From positions 62,001 to 126,000 of the forward strand of contig JACKQL020000119.1 of assembly GCA_018296165.2 (NCBI GenBank): a stretch of 64,000 nucleotides of DNA, given 5' to 3'. This document shows, piece by piece, positions 11,259-22,319 of this stretch; position 1 is the stretch's first letter, and every line of letters begins with the position of its first letter. Under the pieces are notes generated by a model. That model was not told the origin of the DNA and did no database searches. It was given only the letters and a program-made list of their open reading frames with translations. Both the position numbers and the translations under genes were made by a program. Origin of the DNA: Termitomyces sp. T153 (taxonomy: Eukaryota > Basidiomycota > Agaricomycetes > Agaricales > Lyophyllaceae).

Positions 11259-13772
11259 TAATATCAAGACTCCACCTTACCCTGTTCTTGATGTCTGCAT
11301 ATAACCCCACATACAACCCCACAGCTACCTAACTGACATTTATGGTCAGCCAGGCCCACCTGTGGATGTTCAATGGGCATGTTCCCACTGCTTGTGCTCT
11401 AGCAGTCAAACAAGGCCTTCAAGAACACATCCTCAAACATGTGAAGGTATGAAGGCACAATGTCCTGGAATGGCCAGGGCACAGAGTTAGTAGCAAATGC
11501 CTGGGCCAGCTGCTGGGATGTGGTCTGGCTAGCTCAGATCTCCACAGTAGAGGGCAGAGAGCATAAGGTGGTGGTGTAGATCTGGTCTTCAATTTCTACT
11601 GCCTTGTCTGGGAGCTCCAGGTTGCATATGTCTCCAAACTCCTCTCTGTGTTCCTCCTCCAGGGCTCTGCCACTGCTTTGGTTGTCCCCATAGAGGGCCT
11701 TTCTATGGAAGAATGCCAGGGGAAGGGGATCCAGGAGGTCTAAGTCCACAAAGGGGAGCTGACCAGTGCAGCATGCTTGGATGGCTGCACATCCTCAAAC
11801 TTGAGCCTGGCACTCTTCCTTGACCTTGGTGGCACAGGCAGAGCACCTCCAGAGACACCAGCTCATTGTTACCTTGCCTTGGGCTCAGTTTACTTTGGGG
11901 TTGTGCTTCCAGAGCCATTTAAAACCAAGGATCATGTCCTGCTTGCCTAGACTGGTAATGGCAAAGACTGCATGCTTGGCATGATTCCTGTAGCATAGGA
12001 TGAGGTCTACCATGGAGCTGATGGTGCCTGCTTCATTGGGCATTCTGTTGATGTTGAGCACTGGAATGGGCTGGGGAAGAGGCTGTGTGGTCAGGCTGTG
12101 GTGCCTCACAAACTCCAAGTCCAGAAACAGTCCAATTGCTCTGCTGTCTAGGAGGGCAGTGACTCTGCAAGTTTGTTGGGTGTTCATAGTATGTTGAGGT
12201 GTAGTGAGTTGGTAGAAGGGCTCAAGGCCACTATATACTTCTGGGGCAGTCAACACTCCCACAGGTGGGATGGCACTAGTGGAGCCTAGCTGGCATTGGA
12301 GGGCTCAGCTTGGACTCCAGAGTTGGCATTTGTACATCTAGAGGGGAGCACTGAGGTTTTTCTGTCTTAGAATAATTGACATTGGAAAGGGCAATTTCAT
12401 TTTCTAGTGACAGACATGAGAACCTGTTAGTACTGAGCAACAGAGGCATACACCTCATTCATTGCTCAAATAAAAATCCTCCTCCAAGAGTGTGCAAGTG
12501 CCAATCTCCTTTTGGATCAACTCTGGTGCCAGCTCATTTGGTGACAGAGCTCTGGTAGCATCCTTCATGGCCAACAGCTGCAGGAGAAGCTTCTCCTGCT
12601 CTGCTATAGAGAGGTAGCACACCTCCAAACCCAGCAGGCAGTGTCATGCAAAGTGCCCCAGTTTTTTGCATCTGTGGCACAGTAGTAGCATGGGGCAGTG
12701 CTGTTGGGCTGCATCTATGTCCATGGGAATGCCTGGTGGCAAGGGGTGTGGTGTGGGGGCAGCCAGAGCAGGGGCGGGTGCTGGGAGTGCAGGAGCAGGG
12801 TAATGGAGACTGGCAACTGGAGCAGGGTGCTGCATTGTATGCAAGCAGAGGAGCTCTTGTTGAAACTCTATGAGCTGCCACTGATCCCAGGCCACATTGT
12901 ACCAGGAGGCAATCCTTTTATTGTCTGGGCAGCCCTTGGCCAGGTTATTGATGTGCTCTATCAGTGTGGGGTGCAGGCCATCCCAGAACATGAAGCATAG
13001 TTAGAGACCATTGGAGTAGGCAGCTTGTTCAACTAACACCCAGAAGGAGTCAATGTACCCATCCAGCATTCTCTTCCCTTGCCCATACTGCTCCCTGTCA
13101 CATAGCACTAAAGCAGTGGTTTTGGCAGGGTCAATAGGGAAAAATTCTGCCCAGAAGCCTTTTTCAAAGGTGGCACAATCTGCAAAACTTTCAACCTCTT
13201 CAGGGTGGCAGAACACCCATAACATATAGGTGGAGGCCTGTCCAGTCTTCATATATGACAGCACCCAAGCTATCTTCAATGCATTGGAGTCAAAGGCATC
13301 TCTGCTGAAGTGGATGTAGGTGAGACAGGACTGGAGTAAGTGCTCCCCACTAGAGCAAGCACTGTCATATGTATGCAGGAGTGCAGGACATGGAATCCAC
13401 AGCTGGAGGGTTATTGGAGCTGTGGGAGTGACTACAGGAGCCACTGGGGGTGGTGTAGAGATAGGGAGCAGGTGCTCTAGCAGTGTCTGGAGGGATTGGG
13501 AAATATGATTGGTAGTTTGATGGAGGTAGAGAGTTTGGTTGTGTGATGGGTGAGGGACAATTGAGTCAGTTGCACCTGGTTCTCTAGGTGTAGCAAGCAA
13601 GTCCAGGCTTTGTCCTGAGGGGGTGGAGCCTTTGGGAGATTGTCTGGATTGTCAAGCTGAGACATATAGTTCCATGGGTGCTTAAGTCTGGTGGGGAAGC
13701 AATAGATAGGGGCTCAGGAGTTTCCTGTGGGCTATGAGGGGCTTCCAGACTAGAGTTAGAGACTTGTTCTGC
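11259..13772 (-). pseudogene. family A Ty3 element, gag and protease remnant
   Basis: Minus-strand coding remnant following the LTR at 13773-14138. In order: Gag (about 13600-12640), with a capsid-like segment and a zinc knuckle that begins CHRCKKLGHFA; aspartic protease (12262-11885), where the usual D-S/T-G-A is read as LLDSRAIG; a linker into RT (11749-11330). RT and everything downstream are missing, because LTR-B sits at 10127-11258. Frames are interrupted by stops and CpG is nearly absent. It is related to the 38.2-46.2 kb element and to the gag pieces at 54-62 kb. Confidence 0.8.
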
Positions 13773-14138
13773 TGTAAGGGCAACCTCCAGAAGCAGTGGT
13801 TCAATCACACAGCTAGCAGAGGGGAATCCAAAGTATATTAGCAAGTAGGTAGATGACAATACAGCAGTAAATAATCACCTAGCAGAGGGGAATCTGAAGA
13901 GAACAAGTCTAAGGATCCCCACTGCTCAGTGTGGTGCATCAGCAGGCAGTGGAGGCATGGGAATGACTGTACAGAAGGCTAGAGCTAGCCCTAACCCTAG
14001 AAAAGTGATTGGTGAGGTAATGCAGGAAGTTCTGGGGGTCAGGAACAAGTTACAGAGGTCTAGAACAGGCTGCAGAGGTTGTGGAATGAGCCACAGAGAC
14101 CAGAAATGGAAGTCCCCAGAAATGGAAGTCCCCTAACA
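13773..14138 (-). mobile_element. LTR of family A (5' LTR of the remnant)
   Basis: 366 bp with TGTTAGGGGAC/CCCTTACA ends on the minus strand. It matches LTRs at 38243-38609, 45834-46202 and 58671-59032. No partner LTR survives on the left side. Confidence 0.75.
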
Positions 14139-16216
14139 ATGTCTGAGATCTAGAGTGTTGGTAGTGACAGATTATATATGTGTATAATACATTTGTCTTT
14201 GATATCTTAAGATGCACAAGAGAATTATTTATATGTGACTTGATGTCATTCATCAAATCAATGTAAATTAAGAGTGTACCCCTCACAATGGCCAAGAATT
14301 ACAGTCTCCTATGAAAAAAATTGGAACAACTATAAGATTTGCAGGTCCACTTGTGGATGTATGCCTATATAGATTTCCTAATAGCTGAATTCCTCAGAGG
14401 ATGTTCATTCAAGGGTAGTTGCAAAGATTTTTGACAGGTGTACCAAAGGGCAGCCATTGTACTTTGACTGAGGACATCATTGAAATAAGTTTATGGTGTC
14501 CATTTATATGGCAGGCAGTATGGATTCCCAATAGTTTATCTAATCACATAGAACATGTGTACATGACCACAGTTGCAGTTCCATTGCCCTGATAGACAGG
14601 TCAAGTGTGTGTACAGTACCATGTTTGAGTATCATCTGGTGGCTAGAAGCAAGCCCATTATAGAACCATACTTGGGATCCATTATCTGTGACAACCCTGG
14701 AAGTGAAGTGACCATCAACATAGTAAATCACACCTTCTAATCAATATTTAAGAGTGGTCCCATCCTCAATTTTAAGGGATAATATAGGTGAAATATGCTC
14801 ATTATCATGAGGTCACTCACCCTCTTAGATGGTTCATTCAAAATGGTGAGTTGTGTGAACAAAAGCAAAGATAAATAATAATCATTTGATAAGAGAGCAA
14901 AGTCAAGGAGCAAAACAAAACAGATCACATTGAAGAGAAAGATTACAGGATATACCAATGAGGGGCAACATGAATTTGGGACCATGGAGACAGATGAGTA
15001 GGGATTCATCTTGATCTGCATGAATTAAATGTATTGAGACAAAAAAAGGATTACTTATGCAGATGTGTCATTACATAAACAGAAGAAATTCCCTCCAACA
15101 GTGTGATTATTTGATTATGAAAAGTATGGGTTCATGATTACATAAATCATAGGAAACCCCATTGAGTGGACAAACATATACAAATGGTTGTATCAACACT
15201 TATTCAGATTCAAATGTAAGATAAGAAATAGGCAAATAAATGAAAAGAACAAGATAAGATAACAAGAATGATTACATAAATCATAGGGGAAACAAACAGA
15301 TACAAGTGGTTGTATGGATCTATGTCAAACTTTTGAGGATCAAGGCTTCAATCTATTCTAGATCTTGGAATTTTGTAAGTGGTCTCATCATAGGATTGAG
15401 AAGTTCTGAGTGATTTTGGAAAACACTGGTCTAGCTACTTACTTACTTTGAGCCTGTTAATTAAGTATAAATACAGCATGAGCACAAGAAGTAATAAGCT
15501 CTCTATGGCATCTGGCAGAAAGTCCCAATAAGGTATATAATAAAAGAACACAAGTTTGATTTCACAATGTAGGGGTCATGTACTAGTAGCACATGCTCAG
15601 TAGGGCTTATAAGACACTGAAAAGGAACAAACATGAGTATCAGAAGGTATATTCTTCAAATTTTCAATGAGATATTCTGTCAATGTCTTTTGATGATTGT
15701 GGAGTTTCCACTACCTGATCTAATGACCAAGGTGTCTGGATCTTGCTGATTTTAGGATTTATGCAAACAAAATAGTTGTAATGGACATGTCCAAATTTTT
15801 TGAGTTAAGCAAAGGATTTTGTATCTTCAGCATATGCAGGAGCTCAAGGCTCTAGGAACCTATGTATGGTGACAATTTCTTAAAACAAGTCAGAAAGTCC
15901 ATTCAAGCTTCCATCACTTGTAGAACTTGTGCCCGCTGGCTCATGCAACATAAAGCCTAGAGGGTGTTGATATGGATATTGAAATACTTTTAGGGCTCAC
16001 CTAGATTCAATTAGCTTGAGGAGCTCAGAAAAGAGGAATTCTTAGATCATGCATAACAATGCCTGGGCCACTGTTTACTTGAGATGTGTAGATAACCCAT
16101 CTACATACAAAGCAAGTATTGAGAGTGTGCAAAGAAGGCAGCATATGTGAAACAGAATGAGGAGGGTTATGCAGATTTGAATTGGATGCATTTGATGAAG
16201 GTGTACTGAGCGCTCA
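14139..16216. other. CpG-poor, AT-rich region, origin unclear
   Basis: About 2 kb between element A and element C. A minus frame at 14540-14731 (YYVDGHFTSRVVTDNGSQVW) looks like a transposon-linked agaric hypothetical protein, but I cannot name it. A direct repeat (TGATTACATAAATCATAGG near 15136 and 15270, each followed by a TGGTTGTAT motif) occurs. No intact gene is seen. Confidence 0.35.
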
Positions 16217-16221
16217 GTAAG

Positions 16222-16458
16222 TGTGGCAACAGCAATATAGTCATGGTGTCATCACAAGGAAATAATGGAGTCTTCACGCTGGAGAACTGGGATAAGTCCT
16301 CTTATTGCAAAGAACTGACTATAAAGAACTATTATAGGCCTTTATATATGTTGGTAATGCAAGTAGCCAGTGATGGATAAGTATGGGGGTAAAGTAAGCA
16401 TAGACAATCATGAGGAAGTGGATTACAAAAGTCATAGTAAGCAGTCACTGCTGCTACA
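16222..16458 (-). repeat. element C 3' LTR, CpG-depleted
   Basis: Aligns without gaps to the other LTR. By eye there are 17 differences, and 14 of them are CpG in the right LTR and TpG or CpA here. One CpG (TTCACGCTGG) is retained. Confidence 0.93.
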
Positions 16459-16693
16459 TACACCCTCCAGGTATCAAGAAGAAATGAAGGATACCTCAGA
16501 ATCAAGATTAGCCTAGAATGGGTTGAGTCATCAAAGTAAAAGAATAAGTAATGAGTGTGGTTATGACCAAGTGTGATCAAAGTTGACAGAGGAATAGGGA
16601 ATGACAATTTGAAGTTGGGGGTTGGAATTATGTCCAAGCAGTGAGTAAAGTGACAGGGTCATTGAAGCTAGTCAGGCACAAAGTCAAAGAGAT

Positions 16694-18094
16694 CTACTCA
16701 GTGAGAGTCATTTGGGAGATGAATTTGTCAATGGGCATTTCAGCATCAGCTTGAATAGGGGATTTGGATTTGGCAGGGCATTTCTTGCCATTGTGAATAT
16801 TATTGGCAGGAATAGTGGGGAGGAAAAAGCCATCAGGTTTGGCATCCTCAAGACAATGCTTCTTCAATTCCTTTTCTTCACGACAGGACTCCAATTGAGC
16901 TTGGTTCCTGACTGCCTTGCAGTGGGGGTGCAGCAAAGCATTCTTCATGCTGGCCCAGGCATCTTGGTTAATGTCGCCATTAGCTGAAATGATTCTGAAG
17001 GCATGGAACTCAGTGTAATGAGGGTTGCAGTTAAGGAATGTCATGACAGAAGGAGGGATGGGACAACTGTCATATTTGTATAAACCAGTGTTGAGATCAT
17101 GAGTAATGAAGTTGCAAGAATTGTCACCCTTAGTGTTGTTATAGGCAGTGGCAAACTCGGTGTAACTGCATGGCTCAATGCTGTCAATGGTGACATTGCA
17201 GCAGCAGATGTTGTTGTCATGCTCAATAAACTTCAGGAGTTGGCTGGGGTGGATGATGATGTTGGGATTGACAGAAGTGAGCTGGACAAACCCATTGGCA
17301 TGCAGAGCCAGAGAAGGGTGAGGGTTATAGTGGTTTTTAGGATGGTATGACAACATAGCTGATAAAGAATGTTGGTGCAATATAAGAGAGGGCGATAATG
17401 AGTGTGAGAGGGATAGAAATTTGATGAAGTCACTTGGAAGGGCTCCAGTGTGGTCATTTATACACAGTCTTAAGGGGGTATTTATACACTCAATGCCCAT
17501 GGACCCCAGATGTACTTGGGGGTCATTGACTGGGGAACTGCCTGTTCTATTTCCCAATTCTGATATTTCGTTAATACCCTGAGCATCAAAATAGGGAGAT
17601 AATAGATCAAGTTCCCAGACCTGATTGTAAGGTAGCCAAGTCTTATTGCCTGCATGCCATAGGACTTCAAATATAGCATCTGTCTTTGGCCCTGAGTGGC
17701 TCACAATTTTGTCTGCAGCCCACTCAGTTTCATGCTTTGATTCATTTTCCAAGATGATCTGATCATACAAGCATCCTAGAAATCACCTGTCATCATTAGG
17801 GACATGTAATCTTAGCAAAGATGAGTGGAATACATTGTGTATGCCTCTTTGCAGCATGTGAGAGGGAAGTTGTATCCTAAATGATTAATTACCAAAGACT
17901 TTCAGCAGTAAATATGGCCCAACATATTTGGGTATCAACTTATGTGCGAGACCTTTAGGAAAGGTCATATTCTCAGTTGACATGTATGCAAATTCACCTG
18001 CTTTGAATGGGACTAGTGCCAATTTGCAATTAGCATTGTGTGTTTGTTTTACATGGGTGGCCAATATGCAATCATGGGCTGCCATGATGGCCAA
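16694..18094 (-). pseudogene. element C: GPY/F, chromodomain-like and long C-terminus
   Basis: 17885-18094 ends with a GPY/F-type motif (KYVGPYLLLKVFGN), usual after Ty3 integrase. The minus frame 16694-17770 (358 aa) begins with a chromodomain-like segment (EWAADKIVSHSGPKTDAIFE, then VLWHAGNKTWLPYNQVWEL). Such modules direct integration to methylated-histone chromatin in related elements. A ~290-residue extension rich in His, Asn and Ser follows, ending in a basic tract; its role is unknown to me. The frame is open despite CpG loss around it. Confidence 0.75.
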
Positions 18095-18100
18095 TTTCAG

Positions 18101-18826
18101 TCATTGAGCAAAAACTTGCACACCTGGGTATTTGTTCTTTGTGGCTGAGTCCCATATCATGGACCTGGGCATTTGACCATAGTTTAGGAAGAATAGTGAG
18201 TATCCTGTTGTCACTAATCTCATGGTGTTGATGGCAAATTCAATTGCAGGTAACTCAGATACCCAGTCCTTCTGGTTGGAGCTGATACATTGACAGATCA
18301 TTTGTATAATTGTTTGATTTGCATGTTCAGTGGCTCCATCACTCTCAGGATGGTATGAACTCAACATTTTTAGCTGAGTACCAATTAGTTTATGAAGGTG
18401 AGACCAAAATATACTGGTGAAGTATGAATCTTGATCACTAACAATAGCTTTTGGTAGCTTATGTAACTTATATATTTTGGCAAAGATAAGTTCAGCTATT
18501 TCCCTAGCTTTGTATCTAGTCTGACCCAGGATCAGGCAGACCATTCCTGTTAGATGGTCAATTATTACTGTCAGATTATTGTAAGTGGCATTTCTATCTT
18601 TTGATTCTGGCAGCGAGCCCATGAAATCTATGCCTATCACTTCCCAGGGTTGAGTTGGGACTGGAAGGGGGTTCAGTTTCCCATAAGGTTTGTGATTGCT
18701 TGGTTTGCTGTGGGCACAGATTTCACAAGACTCACAGAAGGAGTGTACATTGCTACTCATCATTTTCCACCAAACATGATCCCATAAGTACATTAATGTC
18801 TTGCATGCACCTAAGTGTGCTAGCAT
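18101..18826 (-). pseudogene. element C integrase
   Basis: 241-residue open frame with the zinc-binding CESCEICAHSK end of the HHCC domain, then a DDE core: Asp in IGIDFMGSL, Asp in IVSDQDSYF, Glu in SDGATEHANQ. All three catalytic residues are present. In an intact element it would join cDNA to target DNA. A piece upstream (18863-19096) holds the region before the zinc finger, separated by stops. Confidence 0.85.
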
Positions 18827-19713
18827 TGAATGAGCTTCAGATATTACAATTTTGCAGATATTTTAACCCATCACTAGGACTGAAGGTATGCATAACACCT
18901 TTTTTCCCTCTGTGTTAAGGTACATTAGGTTGTCCTTTGTATATTTGAACTTCTTAAATTCATTATGTCTTTCTACTATGGCCACAAACACTGGGTCTTT
19001 GTTATATTTACCCCAAATGCTTCCCAGTAGGTCAACTGGTTCATGCCCTCCTGCCATCATCTCATTGAGCAATATTGGATTGGCTAGCTCGGCCAATGGC
19101 TGGATCTCCTGTGATCATTCTGATAAGCCTTTTTCTCATGCCTGTTCCAGGTCCAGTTTCTTTGCAGGTAACCAGATCATTGATTTTTCTGGTGCATTGT
19201 TACCATCCTTGCCCTCCTTTTGTTGCTGAGGTCCTTTCTGCACAAAAAGCTTAGACATATGACTGGCAAATTCTTTTGCTGTTTCTGCCTGCCCTGTGTC
19301 TGCTGTTGGTATGACTTTTCATCTATATACTCATTTGGCCTTCATGCCACTTTCCTGTGTTGGTGGCATTAAACCTGGTGCCTGATTGCTGTGGCAATCA
19401 ACCTTGCTTACTTCTAGGTGATTGTAGCCTTTGTTGGCTGAAGTACTTTCCTGTTCTGACCTGCCTGTAGCACCAGGAGCCTCAGCCAATAAGTATGCAC
19501 TCATGCCTCCACACCAACCAGTACTGGCATTGAAATTAAGTGTGTTGCCAGCAAATCATTGTTAATCATGTCATGGTAAGTGTATTCACTACAAGCTCTA
19601 ACTGTTCCTGGCTCATCAAATGAGTATATATGTGATAATATGTCTGATAGGATATTGTCAGCACCAGGTACATATACAACATCAAAATCAAATTCAGATA
19701 TTTTTTCTAACCA

Positions 19714-20367
19714 TTAGGCTTGCCTTCCTGACAGGTTTTTCTGATTCAGCAAATGTACTAAACCCTTATGGTTGGTATACCAGGTAAATTTTGTTCCTTG
19801 CAGTATGTCCCTATGTCTCAACATGGTTTCTACTCCCACTAGCATGTTGATTTTGTGTACAGGATAGTTTTGCTGTGCAGAGTTCAGTTTAGCTGAATAG
19901 AAGGTGGCAATCTTGGCTTTTTGCCAATTACTGCCTTGACTCATGACTCCTGCTATACCAGTCCCACATCCATCAGTGACTACATTCATGGGAGGTGCGT
20001 CTTTTCTATATTCTAATGGCTGTCATTGGTGATTACAACATTTCACAGCCAATTTCTTGATATCTTCAAATGCCCATTGGTGTGTGAATTTCCAGTGGAA
20101 TGGCACTGTATCTCTGGTAAGCTCATGTAAAATCCCCATAGGAATTCTGATGCAATCTATATCATCTGCCAAGTAGCCTGCTGCCCCTAGAAAGCCCCTG
20201 ATTAGGTCTTGATTGGTCAGGGTTTTCCAATTAGCCAGTGTATCCACTTTGTCTGGATCCATACAGATACCATTGTTGCTGACTACGTGGCCCAGAACCT
20301 TCATCTCTTGGCATAAAAACTTTAGCTTGTCCTTCCCACACCTGATGCTGGCAGGATGATATAACAT
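19714..20367 (-). pseudogene. element C RT thumb/connection and RNase H
   Basis: 20023-20367 encodes the end of RT (KFLCQEMKVLGHVVSNNGI, then LIRGFLGAAGYLADDID). 19714-19989 encodes the RNase H start with TDGCGTGIAG and YPVHKINMLVGVETM. The two are offset by a break near 20000. CpG-poor, non-functional. Confidence 0.8.
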
Positions 20368-20369
20368 CC

Positions 20370-20912
20370 CCTGTCATGACAGGATAAGCCTGATATAACC
20401 ACAGTTGTAATTACAGCGCTGCTTGTTACATCAATCATGTGTGATAATTGTCAATAGCATCAAATGTTGAACCAGACAAAAAGAAATCAACTAAAGAGAA
20501 TTGAACCAACAACCTTGATACTAATGCACATAATTGGAAGAAAGACACAATACAACCATTGAACTGACAGGCTCAACAAAAATCTCAACACATTAAGGCC
20601 TATGTACCCATGAGGCCTGCCTGTTGAGCACATGGTTAGCCTGGTTAGAGTTCAGTTAGAGTTACGGTTAGGGAGTTAGTGGTTTGGTTAGGTTCTGTTA
20701 AGGTTCTGTTAAGGTTTTGTTAACATGCTTAGGGTTCCAGGGATATTTTGAAGGGGAGCTTGCTCCCCTTATCACAACAAGTTTGTATTGTAATTAAGGC
20801 TCTGTGGTCAATTGGTGAAGGTTGTATCAATCATTGTTTTTGGGATAGTGGTCACAGGTTCGATTCTCCCAATTGGTGAAATATTTGACTGAAAATTGGT
20901 GATGCTAATAAT
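20370..20912. mobile_element. SINE-like insertion with two outward tRNA-like heads
   Basis: About 540 bp splitting the RT frame of element C. Near 20797-20880 (+) an A-box-like TGGTCAATTGGTG and B-box-like GGTTCGATTC are spaced as in a tRNA. Near 20480-20590 on the minus strand TCAGTTCAATGG and GGTTCAATTC form a second set pointing the other way. Between them lie a GGTTA-rich stretch, an 11-bp tandem (AGGTTCTGTTA) and a hairpin GGGGAGC-TT-GCTCCCC (about 20753-20768). No ORF. Exact ends and target duplication were not resolved. A composite of two degenerate SINEs is possible. Confidence 0.45.
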
Positions 20913-21422
20913 TATTCTTACATGTTTAATGTGGTCTTCCAGAGTATTGGAATAAATTATTATATCATCTAAATAGATGTCCATGAACCTGCCAATGTAT
21001 GCCAAAAATATATGATTCATGAGTGCTTGATATGTAGCAGGTGCGTTACAGTCTCCTTGCTGTACTACATTGCTAACCATATTTCCATCTGGCATTGTTA
21101 CAGCTGATTGTTCAACGTGTTCTGGGACAATCCTGATCTGTTCATAAGCATCCTTTCCGTCTAGGATAGATTGATACCAACCTTTAGCCACGTGACAGAG
21201 TATTCCATCAATGTCTGGTAATGGCGATGAACATTTGACAGTGTTTGCATTTTGGGCTCTCAAGTCAAAGACCGTTCTCAGTTGCGGAGCTTCCCCTTGC
21301 TTCCCTGGCTTGGGGATGAGCATCATTGGCACAGTGTTCCCACTGCTCATGATTTTCCACCTTCCACTCCTGATGTATGCATTGCGTTTCTCAACCCACT
21401 GGGATCTCATAGCCTCCAGACA
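20913..21422 (-). pseudogene. element C reverse transcriptase core
   Basis: Contains the RT palm and fingers: FDLRAQNANTV, then GKDAYEQIRI, and the catalytic YLDDIIIYSNT with both Asp intact. The frame is closed on the left by the insertion at about 20912. At 21423 a TGA stands where the context (YPWRPS-stop-CLEAM) fits a former Arg CGA, consistent with CpG deamination. Confidence 0.88.
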
Positions 21423-22319
21423 TCATGATGGGCGCCATGGATATATCCTATTGGGGTCAATTAGATTTATTTCATGATTGATTGCCCGAAGTGGTGGTAA
21501 AGGTGTGTCACTCGCCGATTTGCATATTGGTTTGGTGTACTGATGGAGTTCTCTTCTGACCACCTCCAAGTTGTCTTCATACAATTCCATTGATCTTGAT
21601 GCTAATTGCGTGACACCTGATCCTCCCATAGGTCGTGAATAATTGGATCCCACCACAATGCAAGTGGGGTTGATGCCAAATGTGACTTCGTGTTGAAAAA
21701 GAAAGGGAGTTCCCAGGATCAGGTCATAACCTGACAGGTTAATGATGTCAAAGTAGCGTTGTTCTGAGATGTTTTGATACTCAAATTTGGCGGTTGCACC
21801 ACAGTTGATACGAGATCATGATCCTTGTACAGCCAACTGTATGGGAACAGGAGAGGTAAGTTCCCATTTCTTTATTCCAAGCTGTTGAGCTAATGTGCTT
21901 GAGACAAAATCTCCCAGATATCCCGAGTGCACCAATGCATGGGCAGGATGTCCGTTGATGCACACTACAATTACTAGTGGTTTGGGTACCAGCTGAGAAG
22001 GATCTTTGGCATGCATGGCATTTCATTGGATGGATGGGTAAGTTCCTGCGGGTATCTGCTGACCATTTAGTTCTAGTACTCTCAGGCGTCCATCCTCAAT
22101 CTCAAGATGCAACTTGCCAAAGGCAGATGCCCAGGTGCGAATTAGATTGAGTTCATATTTGCTGTTCACAAGTTCAGCAGGCAATGGTTCCTCAAACAAA
22201 TTCACAATGCAGCATAATGGGTCATACGGAGGTGAGTATGCCTCTCTCTCAAGTTTTTGGAGAGCCCGCATTAATTGTTTGCCATACCATCCAGCCATAT
22301 TGAACAATGTGTTTTGCAA
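21423..22319 (-). pseudogene. element C aspartic protease and linker to RT
   Basis: 21816-22016 matches the retropepsin region of chromoviruses, but the active-site motif reads VHSGYLGDF instead of V-D-S-G. His replaces the catalytic Asp. The rest (LAQQLGIKKWEL) is conserved. 21423-21656 is the linker to RT. 22023-22319 is a less conserved region before protease. Confidence 0.7.

Noticed and set aside
16222..20367. Classical RIP as the mutator in element C
   Set aside because: Changes concentrate at CpG on both strands, whereas ascomycete RIP prefers CpA. Methylated-CpG decay fits better, though a CpG-preferring RIP-like process cannot be excluded.
20640..20730. GGTTAG-rich stretch resembling an interstitial telomere
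   Set aside because: The units are irregular (GGTTAGAGTT, GGTTCTGTTAA) and do not form a TTAGGG array. Better seen as the core of the SINE-like insert.
20797..20880. tRNA gene on the + strand
   Set aside because: A- and B-box-like motifs are present but the acceptor and anticodon stems do not pair convincingly. Treated as a SINE head.
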